The notes under the pieces: generated by a model
Told to the model about the DNA's origin: nothing
Databases searched by the model: none
What the model saw: the letters and a program-made list of their open reading frames with translations, nothing else
Position numbers and translations under genes: made by a program
In this document: positions 20,801 to 31,300 of the stretch, one piece after another
Layout of the letters: every line of letters begins with the position of its first letter
How positions within the stretch are numbered: position 1 is the first letter of the stretch
Assembly (NCBI GenBank): GCA_964372115.1
Contig: CAYJPN010000031.1
Span: 1-61,860, forward strand
From: CG2-30-36-16 sp964372115
GTDB lineage: Bacteria; Bacteroidota; Ignavibacteria; Ignavibacteriales; Ignavibacteriaceae
DNA: 61,860 bases
Direction: 5' to 3'

Positions 20801-22321
20801 CAGGGATACATCAATGAGTTGCCCGCCCTTTCTTTGCCTTATTGTTTCGAAGTGCTCGATGTGTTCTTCGTTTTTTATCTTTTCAAGAATCAGGTGTATC
20901 TCTTCCTTACGTTCAGTTGGAGTCAGTATAAAGATCGATTTGCTGATCATTTCACTTTCGGCGTAACCATAAATATTTTCCGCACCTTTATTCCAACTTA
21001 TAATACTTCCGTCAAGGGTCTTACCAATAATAGCATCGTCGGAAGATTCAACTATTGCCGCAAGTTGGGTGATTCTTTGTTGAGCATGTTTCCTTTCTTC
21101 AATCTCCTTAGAAAGATCTTCTATAATATTTAAAGTGGCATTACGGGCTTTTTTTAATTCGAGATTCTTAGAAATTAATTCTTCATTAATGGTTTTTTGC
21201 TCATCAATTAGGTTAACAATTTTTTGTTCGGCTTGTTTACGTTCAGTGATATCGCTAAACATTCCAAAAGAACCATCGAATTGATGTTCGTTATTGAAGA
21301 CCGGAGCTGCCGATACTAAAGTCCACACAGTTTTTCCATCTATACGGCAGAATCGGCGTTCATAAATCTCGCAGATTCCCTCCCTGCGCTTCTTCATTTT
21401 TGTAAGATGATCCGGGACATCCTCGGGAAACATAAAATCAGACAGCTGTCGTCCTTGCATCTCTTCACCTGAATAACCGAGTATTTCAACCATTCGGGCG
21501 TTAACAAATGAAGTTTTAAATTTATTATCTAATCCCACGATTCCATCCAGGGATGTATCTATTATATAACGGTACTTTGCTTCACTTTGCCTAAGTAATT
21601 CCCCCGCCCTGTTTCTTTCTTCTTCGTGAAGATTTACCTTGTCCAGCATTTCATTAAAACTTTCGTACAATAATCCTACTTCGTCAGACCCTCTTTTTTC
21701 GACGCGGTGCGAATAATCTGTTTCCGACGCAATTTTATTTGTGGCTTTAACTAAATCTAAAATTGGTTTTGATATGCTGTTTTGGAGTTTTGAAGCAATA
21801 AAATAGGATAATAATAATGTCCCCAAAAATACTGATATTAAAAAGATCCATTGCCTATTGATATTTTCGGTTAATACACCCGTAGAAGCTTTGAGGTATA
21901 CAGTACCATATTTGATGCCTTTATAATTAATTGGATAAAATATTTTAAGGTTGCCATCTTCAAAAGTATATTTTTCTGCCTCAATCACGGATTCGGGAAG
22001 TTTTTCATTATTACCCTTTTGGTATAAAGCAAACAAATTATTGTTTTCGTCATATATACAACAGGTTAATATTGATGGTATGGCTTCAACTTTACGGATA
22101 ACATCAGTTGCTACTTTTTCATCTTTAAATGTAAGAGGCGCAATACAATATTCACTTATTAACTGTGCATTTGCCAACATACCGTTTACCATATCCTTTT
22201 TATGTTCATGTATTCTATCAATCATGATTATAAAAGAACTAATTCCAATTGTAATAGAAGACACCGCAAGTATGATAACAATTAGCTTATTTTTGATAGA
22301 TATGTTATAGAAAAATTTCAT
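17891..22321 (-). CDS. CHASE8-HAMP-PAS(6)-GAF histidine kinase
   Basis: A 1,476-residue inner-membrane sensor. Order: TM1 (about 12-34); periplasmic CHASE8-like domain (about 35-155; YCIAPLTFKDEKVATDVI, then CCIYDENNNLFALYQ); TM2 (158-177); HAMP (178-232); PAS (247-362); PAS (420-533); GAF (545-708); four PAS (725-842, 853-973, 985-1102, 1112-1227); HisKA of phytochrome type (H1268 in YSVSHDLRAPLRSIDGF); HATPase (1366-1476). CHASE8 is the periplasmic domain of YfiN/TpbB-type diguanylate cyclases. Here it drives a kinase, and the gene upstream, overlapping by 4 nt, encodes a YfiR homologue. A YfiR-controlled phosphorelay is the natural reading. Confidence 0.93.
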   Translation of the reverse strand: MKFFYNISIKNKLIVIILAVSSITIGISSFIIMIDRIHEHKKDMVNGMLANAQLISEYCIAPLTFKDEKVATDVIRKVEAIPSILTCCIYDENNNLFALYQKGNNEKLPESVIEAEKYTFEDGNLKIFYPINYKGIKYGTVYLKASTGVLTENINRQWIFLISVFLGTLLLSYFIASKLQNSISKPILDLVKATNKIASETDYSHRVEKRGSDEVGLLYESFNEMLDKVNLHEEERNRAGELLRQSEAKYRYIIDTSLDGIVGLDNKFKTSFVNARMVEILGYSGEEMQGRQLSDFMFPEDVPDHLTKMKKRREGICEIYERRFCRIDGKTVWTLVSAAPVFNNEHQFDGSFGMFSDITERKQAEQKIVNLIDEQKTINEELISKNLELKKARNATLNIIEDLSKEIEERKHAQQRITQLAAIVESSDDAIIGKTLDGSIISWNKGAENIYGYAESEMISKSIFILTPTERKEEIHLILEKIKNEEHIEHFETIRQRKGGQLIDVSLTISPVLDREGKIVGVSTIGRDITESKKLEKERARMTRALRMLSDSNEALIHITDESKLLNKICEVIVDVGGYRFVWVGFTEYDEAKTVRPVANAGFDSEYIKTAKVSWADNDHGRGPGGMAIRTGKPNIVHNIPTEPTFTPWREAAIQHGYKSIIALPLRSEEITFGALSIYSVDEDAFDTKEVKILEELADDLAFGINALRVREKQKQSEAVLIKREQEYRSLAENSPDNIIRYNMERRAIYCNSRMTQTFSIDPEMILGKTPMEFKAAGAEIDAEYEGHIVRVLESGESSEMELVLSFPDGRFNYHLVRFVAERDAEGNTVGVLSIGQDITERKRTEQKIKENEQLLRTLINSTPDIICFKDGYGRWLEANDSDLELFSLKDVDYRGKTDSELAEFTNPIYRQAFLNCESTDEKSWLAGGISQGEETIPKSDGTFKIFDVIKVPIFETDGSRKGLVVLGRDITERKLAEEELRDREEFLSSIIENIPDMIFIKEARDLKFVRFNKAGEELLGLRRDELIGKSDFDFFPKEQAQFFYENDKKVLNSGEMIDIIEEPIETKNGERILHTKKLPILDKNGKPAYLLGISEDITERKQMIEALAASEREFRTLAENSPDNIIRYDVDSRIIYVNPNILKTLGSSASEMLGKTPIETALIDEFNEYQEKISAVLKTGKETELDLVIPDRGNGLRYHNVRFVAERGADNRIKGVLVIGRDITDRKHAEEEIQKINRELEQRVFERTSQLEDANKELEAFSYSVSHDLRAPLRSIDGFSQALLEDYYNKIDEEGKNYLHRVRSAAQRMALLIDDMLNLSRVSRSELNVQLVNLSKVAQEIADNLHGTQPERKVEFIIHEGIKAKGDSRLLHIVLENLIGNAWKFTSKQPVAHIEFGVKQQKDQTIYFVRDDGAGFDMRYSQKLFGAFQRLHTTTEFPGIGIGLATVLRVIHRHGGSVWAEGKIEKGATFYFTIK

Positions 22322-22896
22322 AATTCATTTTCCTCTGCGCTAATATTTCTGGAAAGATTAAGCAGCAAAGTACTTGCATACAAACCCGACCTCCGCAAAG
22401 CATTTTGGTTTATATTAAAATAAACATGATTGTTTTCCACAAAAAGAGTTATCAATACTCCTTTTTTCGAATTTTGTATATCATCGCTGATTGTAAGTAT
22501 AGGTTTGTTTTTTGTAAATGACAATACTTGATTTATACTTAAATTTTCCGAATGCGCTATAACCAAAAGATTGCAACGCGCTATTTCATCCAAAGTTGAA
22601 ACATTCACTACCTCGACCATTTTATTTTTTATTTTTTGCTTTGCGAATTTCTCCTCAATAATTGAAATGAAGTTATCGTCACCAATAATGCCCAAAACAA
22701 AAGATTTGTTTGTATCTTCGATATGAACTTTGGCAGGCCAATCAATAAAACGTGTAAATTTTTCAAGGTATGCTGCTTTCACCTCATACTCACTAAAATA
22801 TTTGGATTGAGCCTGTAAAAAAATCGGCAACAGAATAATAAATAATAATTTAAAATTATAGTTCCACATATTTTTAATATAATTATTTTTTCCCAT
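22318..22896 (-). CDS. Periplasmic YfiR/DUF4154 family protein
   Basis: A 192-residue exported protein. The signal peptide is clearest from the methionine at codon 10 (MWNYNFKLLFIILLPIFLQAQ), so the true start could be 22869. The mature part matches the YfiR/DUF4154 pattern: VKAAYLEKFTRFIDWP, then ARCNLLVIAHSE, then PILTISDD and VYFNINQNALRRSGLYASTL. In Pseudomonas, YfiR sits in the periplasm and represses the CHASE8-containing cyclase YfiN until an outer-membrane partner sequesters it. Here its gene is start-stop coupled (ATGA) to a CHASE8 kinase and follows a TonB-dependent receptor gene by 27 nt. The product probably carries a signal from receptor to kinase. Confidence 0.9.
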   Translation of the reverse strand: MGKNNYIKNMWNYNFKLLFIILLPIFLQAQSKYFSEYEVKAAYLEKFTRFIDWPAKVHIEDTNKSFVLGIIGDDNFISIIEEKFAKQKIKNKMVEVVNVSTLDEIARCNLLVIAHSENLSINQVLSFTKNKPILTISDDIQNSKKGVLITLFVENNHVYFNINQNALRRSGLYASTLLLNLSRNISAEENEL

Positions 22897-22923
22897 TATA
22901 GCTGTTTTTCTTCTATTAATCCA

Positions 22924-25176
22924 TTATAAAGTTACATTAATTTTAATACCAAATGCAGCGGGGTCATTAACCCACATTAGCCTTGACGGATAATTGTATT
23001 TTTCTCCCGATGAATAAGAATAACGTTTGCTTCCCAACAGATTAATGCCATAGACTGAAACAGTAGAATTAATTTGCGGAAAATATTTTGAAATAGAGAG
23101 ATTTATCTTCACATCGGTACCGGCAAAGTTTTCGTCATTCAAGATGCTTTTCAGTGTTGACCATGCGGGATTGGAATCCCCATACTTAACATCATACATT
23201 AATTGTACATCCTTGTATCCATTCCATTTCCAAAAGAATTGTCCATCAGCATGAAACGTAAATTGATAGGGGAGTTCAAAATTGGCGAACAACTTTGTAG
23301 AATTATTTGCCCAATTATTAAGATCATTTCCTGTGCTAAGTAATCCATTCGATTGATAATCAGAATAACTGATTCCTTGAGATGTAATACCAGCAGCATT
23401 TTCCCAACTAAGTTGTTTTACAAACGAATGATTGATACCGAATGTGAATTTCTCAAATTTGTATTTTGCCTCAGCTTCAAATGTGAAATATTTCAAATTC
23501 CCGATTGGTTTTGTTTCACCTTTAATGGTTGCCGGATCATAAACGAAGCCTAACATTTCTCCCCAGTTATAAGAAGCTGAAACGTTTATTAAAATGTTTT
23601 TCTTTGGCAGAGTATTATACATCAGTTCAAAGCAATTTAATACTTCCGGATTTGCTTTCGTGTTATATAAATGCCCTTTATATAATTCTTCTCCGGTATT
23701 CATACGGACGGAACGCTGCCAGATTAATTTGACGATATTTTCTTTATCTATTTCCGATATCAATCCAACTCTTGGTGAAAAGAAATATTTCGAAAAATTA
23801 TTTTTATCCATCCGGGCAGAAATTAATAGGTTGGCTAACGGATGAAATTCAAAATTACATTCACTAAAAAACGAAATTGTATTTGTGTTAAATCCATCAG
23901 TAATAATATCTTCAATATATCTGCCGTCAGGACTTTTATAATCGTTGGAAAGCATATACATTTTATCATTACCCCAGCCCGAACCATATATGTTATAGGA
24001 ATAACTTACGCCTAAAGCATACTTATACTTTTCATCCTTCTGTGCGATATTAATAATACTACTTAAAAAGATTTCAGATTCGGAGAAAGCATAAACAATA
24101 TTTCCCGCGCCATGGGGACTATTAAAACCACCTTCATCAAAATGGAGTAAAGATTTTGTTACCCAATAGTCGTAGTAGTTTTCCGACTTATAACTGATAT
24201 TAGATTTAACCGAGATATTTTCGCTAAATGAATGATTGTTTTCGAGAACGCCAACAATTCCTTTCTGTCCGGTAAACCAAACCGGAACTTGTTCACCGGC
24301 AGCAAGTGTCATTTTTTGCCGAAACAGCGCCGGCTGATCTGAATTAGTATATCTTGCCCAAACACGCCATTCATTTAGAAAGTTTAAATCAAAATGTAAT
24401 TTTATTTGTGGTCTTCCCAAATTATCTCCAAGTATCGGCATAACACCATTTCCATCGGACGTATTTAAGTATCCTGCAACACCGGTGTTCTGATCTACCT
24501 CAAAATAATCGGCATTTTTATAACCTTCGGTAAAGCGTAAACTTCCATAGGTATAGAGGTTAAAATCTTTACCTGAAAATCCAAAACTTGCATACCCTCC
24601 TTTAGAGTTGTACGTAAAATTATCTTCAACTCCGATTGATACACCGTTGGAAGTTGTGGCAGTTTTGGTAATGATATTAATAATACCTGCAATAGCGCCG
24701 GGCCCATATGTAACCGAACCGGGACCTCGTATGATTTCAATTCGTTCAATGTCATTTAGATCCCAATTACCAAGTTCAAGAGTTGCGCCCTGGGCGCCTT
24801 TTTGATTCATATTTTTACCATTAACCAGCATTAGGAATTTATAATTTCTATCAATAATAACTCCTCTGATTCCAATCCTTGGGGATGTATGATTCAACCA
24901 CAAAGCTCCGGGCACGTATATCTCGATCAGATCGGCAATATTTCGAGCAGGGGTTACAGCAATATCTTCAGAAGTTATTGTTGTTAGCGATACCGGAATT
25001 TTAAATGTAGTACGACTTATCAAAGAGCCTGTTACTACTTGAACATTCATCAACTCTTCAATTGTCATTTCTTCCAACGTTTTTTCCTGAGCTAACAAAT
25101 AAGTTGAAAATACAGACCAAAGAAATATCAAAGAGAGTATAGTATTAAATACTATGTTGCAATTTTTCGATTTCAT
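22924..25176 (-). CDS. TonB-dependent outer-membrane receptor
   Basis: A 750-residue protein with a signal peptide (about 1-29), a plug domain (about 45-170) and a 22-strand-type beta-barrel ending in the aromatic-rich INVTL terminus. Plug landmarks include VQVVTGSLISRTTFKIPVS, IGIRGVIIDR and IERIEIIRGPGSVTYGPGAI. There is no N-terminal STN signalling domain and no SusC-type extension. The ligand is unknown; cobalamin, siderophores or oligosaccharides are possible. It opens a tight operon with a YfiR homologue and a CHASE8 kinase, so it may act as a sensor or cargo-gated signal source as well as a transporter. Energy would come from the ExbB/ExbD/TonB genes near 40 kb or elsewhere. Confidence 0.92.
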   Translation of the reverse strand: MKSKNCNIVFNTILSLIFLWSVFSTYLLAQEKTLEEMTIEELMNVQVVTGSLISRTTFKIPVSLTTITSEDIAVTPARNIADLIEIYVPGALWLNHTSPRIGIRGVIIDRNYKFLMLVNGKNMNQKGAQGATLELGNWDLNDIERIEIIRGPGSVTYGPGAIAGIINIITKTATTSNGVSIGVEDNFTYNSKGGYASFGFSGKDFNLYTYGSLRFTEGYKNADYFEVDQNTGVAGYLNTSDGNGVMPILGDNLGRPQIKLHFDLNFLNEWRVWARYTNSDQPALFRQKMTLAAGEQVPVWFTGQKGIVGVLENNHSFSENISVKSNISYKSENYYDYWVTKSLLHFDEGGFNSPHGAGNIVYAFSESEIFLSSIINIAQKDEKYKYALGVSYSYNIYGSGWGNDKMYMLSNDYKSPDGRYIEDIITDGFNTNTISFFSECNFEFHPLANLLISARMDKNNFSKYFFSPRVGLISEIDKENIVKLIWQRSVRMNTGEELYKGHLYNTKANPEVLNCFELMYNTLPKKNILINVSASYNWGEMLGFVYDPATIKGETKPIGNLKYFTFEAEAKYKFEKFTFGINHSFVKQLSWENAAGITSQGISYSDYQSNGLLSTGNDLNNWANNSTKLFANFELPYQFTFHADGQFFWKWNGYKDVQLMYDVKYGDSNPAWSTLKSILNDENFAGTDVKINLSISKYFPQINSTVSVYGINLLGSKRYSYSSGEKYNYPSRLMWVNDPAAFGIKINVTL

Positions 25177-25331
25177 TTCTTCATCTCCTACTCTAAAAAT
25201 GTTTTATCTTTTTCCAACAACACATCACTGATCACTTGCACAACGAATATTTAATGATTTTACTCCTTCAACCAATTAGCAATTGTACTTCTATAATATA
25301 TACAGTTTACTAAATGTTTAAAAAACTTTTA

Positions 25332-28300
25332 CTACGTGGTAACATCATACTTTTTTGGTTTTCCTTCTTTTTCAAAAAGGTTGTTTATTTCTTTTTTCAA
25401 CTCTATCATTTTTTCTTCTCTGCCAACCATTAGTCTATTAAAACGATTGATTTCGTCCATCTGTTCTTTCAATTCGGCTTCTGCGCGTTTGCGTTCTGTT
25501 ATATCCTGACTAATTATTTGGATACCGATAACATTTTTCTGAGAATCGCAGATTCTTGAGAAGATATTTAAGAACCATTTGTCTCCGGATGGCAGATTAA
25601 TATAATCCTCATAAATAATATTTGATTCGGAGGCAGAAGAAAGTTTAATCCTGTTCATATAGAAATCTGCCTCTGATTTGGAGTAAATCTCATAAATCGA
25701 TTTACCGTTGAAATCTTCAGGCTTTCCGCTCACTTGACTTGCTGCAAGATTATTGAATGATATTACGATTCCATCTGTGGTGTAATAGCCAATTCCAACA
25801 CCGGCATTTTCATGAAGTAAACGATATCTTTCTTCGCTTTCACGCAGCATATCTTCTGCTCGTTTTTTGTCGGTAATATCACGCGAAATACCTACAATGC
25901 GATGGATTTTTCCGGCTTCATCACGAGCAGGAATAAGAATCGAATGAAAATAGCGCCGTCCGGTAGGCAGTTCTAATTCCACTTCCTCTTCTATTGGTTG
26001 ACCTGCTTCTACACACCGTCGGTATTTGGCATTGACTGCTTCCGCAACTTCCTTGGGAACTGTTTCCTCAATTATCTTACCAACAAGTTGGCTGCGAGAT
26101 AAGCCAGTTGATTTTTCAAACGCTGGATTCATTTCAAGATTTCGGAAGTGCCAATCATCCGTTACTTCAAGTAAGTATAAACTATCAAGCACATTATCGA
26201 ATATTTCGCGGAATCGCCATTCGCTTTCGCGAAGCGCTGTTTCAGCCTGCTTGCGTTCTGTAATGTCCATAAGGTTTCCTACAAGTCGCACTACCTTGTC
26301 TTCTTCATAAACAGGTTGGGCGGTTGTACGAATCCATAAATGTTTCCCTGCGTAAGTGGTGAATGGAAATTCAAGATCATAGGGTTCCCCATGCTCACAA
26401 GCGCGTTGAAATGCATCTTGGAGGATTTGTCTATCATCTGATTCGTAACACGCAAGACTTTGCTTTAAATGATCAATACTTGAATCGTTGGGTACTTCGT
26501 GAATCCGATAGAGTTCCTCTGTCCAGAACGACTTACGCGACTTAACGTCAAATTCCCAACCGCCCACTTTGGTCAATTGTTGTGTAGTATTCAGCAAATT
26601 CTCGCTTTTTTGCAGCGCTTCTTCAGCATGATTACGCTCGGTAATATCAATAAGCGAAACAATAACCTTATTCCAATTATTTTCATATTCCTTGGCAATT
26701 GATTGGCTAATTACAACATTTTTTATTTCACCTGTAAAATCTTTTAGGGTAGCTTCGCCATAAAACTTTAATTCACCGGAAGCTAAAGCAATAAAACATT
26801 CCTTTACATATATAAGCAGCTCGTCAGTTATTACATTGCTTAGTCCGTTCAACAGGCTTACTTTATCTTCAGCTTTGTATAATTCCAATGATGCATAGTT
26901 AAATGAATTTACTTTCATATTAGTAGCACATTTTATAACCTCCTCGGGATGATTATCAAAAAAGCTGCGAAAGTCTGTAATTCCACTCTCTTTAAGATGA
27001 TCAATAAACTTTTTGACTTCTGAATAATCTTCTTCCCATAAAGAAATAGGAGAATCTTCAAATAACTGATAATAGTGTGCCTCGCTTTTTTTCAAAGCTT
27101 CTTCCGTCTGCTTGCGTTCTGTGACGTCGAGTATGATGCCGTGCCAGATAGGGCTCCCATCAATATCAAGTACCATTATCGAACGGCATTCCAACCAGCG
27201 CTCCGACATATCTGGTCGACAAACACGGTACTCGATATTAAACGGTTCTAGTGTTTTGAACGCTTTGTCTATACTCGCCTCGATGTGGGGGCGGTCTTCC
27301 GGATGAGCTAATATGTGCATTGGTTCCATATCCTCCCGCACATCCTCGGGATCGAGACCATATAAGGTTTTGATGCCTGGACTGGCATATGGGAAATAAA
27401 AAACACCTTCCGATGACTTCTGGAAAGTGAAAAAGAAAGCAGGCAGGTTAGCAATAAAACGTGTCAATTTAAGTTCGGTATCTCTTAAGGCTTGTTCTGT
27501 TCTTTTGCGTTCGGTAATATCCTGTACAGTTCCTATTGATCGAAGAGGTTTATCTCCGTCATAGAAAGTCTCGCACTGCTCATGCACAAATTTAATCCGT
27601 CCATTAGAAAAAATAAGTCTATGGTCAATAGAGTAGGGAGTTTTGGTTTTAAGCGAGTTTGTATAAGCAAAATTAACTGCTTCCCTATCGTCAGGATGAA
27701 TTGTGTCGAGAAAAGCATCGTAAGTAGCGCCAAACTTTTCAGAGTCAATTTCGAAGATTCTATATATTTCATCAGACCAATTAAGAGTATTTTTACTCAA
27801 ATTCAACTCCCAGCTTCCGATATGCGCGAGGTGTTGAGCTTCATTGAGCTGAGCTTCCCTTTTTAATACTGCTTCTTCCGCCCGCTTGCGTTCCGCAATT
27901 TCCCAGGTGAGGTCGGCAAGAATTGAAATTACTTCTATGTCTTTTTCATTATAATCACTCGTCTTGTTTCCTACACCAAGAACTGCTTTTATTTTTTCAC
28001 TCCGCAGCACGGGCACAACGAGTTCTCGTATTAATTCGGCATGACCCTCCGGCATACCTTTTCGGTTTGGAAGTGAGGCATAATCATTATGGACTACAGG
28101 TTTTCTCTTATATACACATTCAGCCCAAACACCGGCTGCATCAATCGCATAGTGTAATCCTTTACCTTCCGTTTTGCAAAATTCCGCTTTTGTTCTTGTT
28201 GACCAATTCTGAAGTGTAAGTGTTTTTTGATCATCTTCAACAAAATGATAAAAACCGATAAAACTGCCAGTAAGTTTTTCGGCTTGGTTCAATGTTTCCT

Positions 28301-31300
28301 CTAATAATTCATCTAATGAATGGGTTGCTGCGAATTGTAATAGGGACAATCGTGTTGTATTTATTTCATCATTTCGTTTTCTTTCGGTAACATCTGTAAC
28401 TATCGCTTCAATTGCAATTGGATTGCCGGATACATCCTGTACTAAAATATTACGTTGATTTAACCAACGGACTTCTCCCGATTTATGAATTATCTGATAT
28501 TCATAAAAAGGAGGCATTTCACCTTTAAGAAGATTTGTCCATTGCTCTTCAAAATATTTATGCCAATCGGGATGTATTGATTTTTTAATAATCATTGGCG
28601 AATTATAACATTCTTCCGGAGAATAGCCGAAAACGGATAGAACAGCCGGACTTACATATTCATATTTTCCATCAGGTATCGACATTCTATAAATTATGTC
28701 GCGGGCATTTTCCGTTAACCGGCGGAACTTTTCTTCACTTTCTTTTAGAGTGTTATGTGCAATAAAACTTGTTAGCGAATCTTCCAACCGTCGGCCAATT
28801 TCCCTAAATAATTTTTCCTCCTCCAATGTCCAAATGCGCGCGTAGGAACACTGGTGCATACCGAATGCCCAGGGTTTACCGGATTTGGGATGGAGAGAAA
28901 TCAATATCATGGATTTTACACTAAATTGTTCACTACTAACTTTGTTGATTGGTCTGTCACTGCCTTCTACGAAAGTAATTGGTTCATCTGATTTGAGGGC
29001 TTGTCCTAAATTGTCCGCCATATCAGATGGCATAGGTACATCCACATTCAAGATTCCGGCGCCGGGATATTCAGGTTTTGTAATTTCCATTGGAACCTGA
29101 AACATAGATGCGTCCGGATCACATGGATAAAAAAGCCAAACACGATCACTATCAAAAATAGAAAGCACTGTAGCGAGCACTTCACTCATCATTTTTTCAA
29201 GAGAATCCATGCCTTGAAGAGCGCGGTTAATTCTATCCATACTTTTAAAATAGTGGAGATTTGCCTTCCGCTCTTCTTCAGTCTGCTTGCGTTCGGTAAT
29301 GTCATGACCAATGGCCAAAGCACCGCTAATTTCCCCATTCGTATTTCGTTCTGCAACAAAGTGAACCTCATGGATATGAATATTTCCTTCAAGATCCGGA
29401 ATTATCATTTCCATTTCCTCCTCAGCACCGGTTTCTATTACCCACTTGAGTTTCTCATTATATTCCTCAATTCCTTTAACCCCATCAAATTGTTTGGCTG
29501 ATGGAGATTCACCAATAATGGCGGAATTTGAATATTTAATTGTTTCTAACATATGATTTAAATAGACCGCACGACAATCCAAATCGTAGCGAATGATATT
29601 GTTTGGAATGTTCTCTGCTAGCGTACGGTATTCTCGTTCCCGCGCCTTTAGATTGCGATCACTGCGTTCGCGTTCCATTTCGGCGGCGGCACGAGTAGCA
29701 ACAAGTTGCAAAACATGGATTGCCGGTGAATCTTCAGGTTTTGGCGTAGTATTCATAAGGGCAATCAAACCTATGGGACTGCCTGAAGAATCCCACAATG
29801 GAATTCCGATATAACACTCTACACCCATTTCAACCAAAAGATTATCTTCAGGAAACAACTTCTGAACTTCTTGCGGATAAAAACAGAGTTGCCGCCCCAT
29901 AACGTTTTCGCATGGCGTTCCCTTAAGCGCATATCGCATATTCGGTACAATTGTACCTTTGGCATATAAGGCAATTGTTTCGGCAAAAACCGGATTTTGA
30001 TCTAACTTATCAATAATAACATAATCCATATTTAGATTTTCGCCAAGAAACTGAGCGAGAGAATCAAAAAAGCTTTCTTCGCCACTCTGCCAACCACGTT
30101 CGGCTACGAAAAACAAGGCTTTTTCCAAAAGTTTGCGGTCGGTAATATCGCGTATATTTGCGAGGGTATATTCTTCACCATTCAACTCATAAGAAGAAAC
30201 ATTGATTTCAAAGTCGAACTCGCTGCCATCTGTTCTTCTCCCCCGTGTTTCGTAAAATGAAGGAGTTTCTTCACCGGCAGCTCTGCGTTTCACGTTTTGG
30301 ATTATCTCTTGATGATGACTCGAAGCTATACAATCAAGGATTGATTTACCAACGAGTTCTTCAAGTTTTTCAAAACCAAATAATTTGAGGTAGGCTGGAT
30401 TAGCAAAAACATGTACGCCTTTTTTTGAAACACCGATAGCATCCCTAGAGCTTTCAAACATCACGCGGAGCTTCATTTCACTTTCACGGATGGATTCTTC
30501 CGCTCGTTTGCGATCGGTGATATCTTGCATCATACCAAGCATAATGAGGGGTAAACCGGATGAATCTCTCCTTACATCAGCTTCGCTGTGAACATGGCGA
30601 AGTTCGCCGTCATGTCTAACAATTCGATAATCCAGATTGTAAGGGATGTCATTCTGAACTGCGTCCATAAATGCCTTCTCAACTCTTTCTTTATCTTCCG
30701 GTAAGAGTAACTGAAGTAATTGTTTATGCCAGTCATCCAATTTTATATGATAGTTTTCTTGCGTTAATCCGAAAATGCGGCAGGATTCATCTGAAAGGAT
30801 TATTTTATTACTAATGAAGTCGCGTTCCCAATAACCAATGTTTGCTATGCGCTGAGCTTCCGTAAGGCGTCGTTCACTTTCTCGTAATGATAGCTCCGAG
30901 CGTTTTCGCTCTGCAATTTCCCATGAAAGGCTGGCAAGAAGCGTAGCTGATTCCACATCACTTTCAGTATAGTTTTGCGCCTTGTTCCCAACAGCAACCA
31001 CCGCTTTAATTTTATCTCCGCGAAAAACTGGAACTACAAGTTCGCGTATTAACTCCGCATGTCCTTCCGGTAATCCTTTGCGGTGCGGTAGCGAAGAGTA
31101 ATCATTGTGGATAACCGCCTTACGTTTAATTACACAATCAATCCATACACCGGCATCAGAAATATTATAGTGAAATCCTCGCCCTTCCGCTTTACAAAAT
31201 TCAGCTTTAGTTCTGGTTGACCAGTCCTGAAGTATAACCGATTGTTGATCGTCTTCAACAAAAACATAAAAGGAAATTTTACTTTCGGTAAATTTTTCTA

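Noticed and set aside
25177..25331. LytTR-type direct repeats ahead of the receptor gene
   Set aside because: Two GTT-containing segments were seen, but their spacing of about 11 nt and poor match do not fit known LytTR sites.
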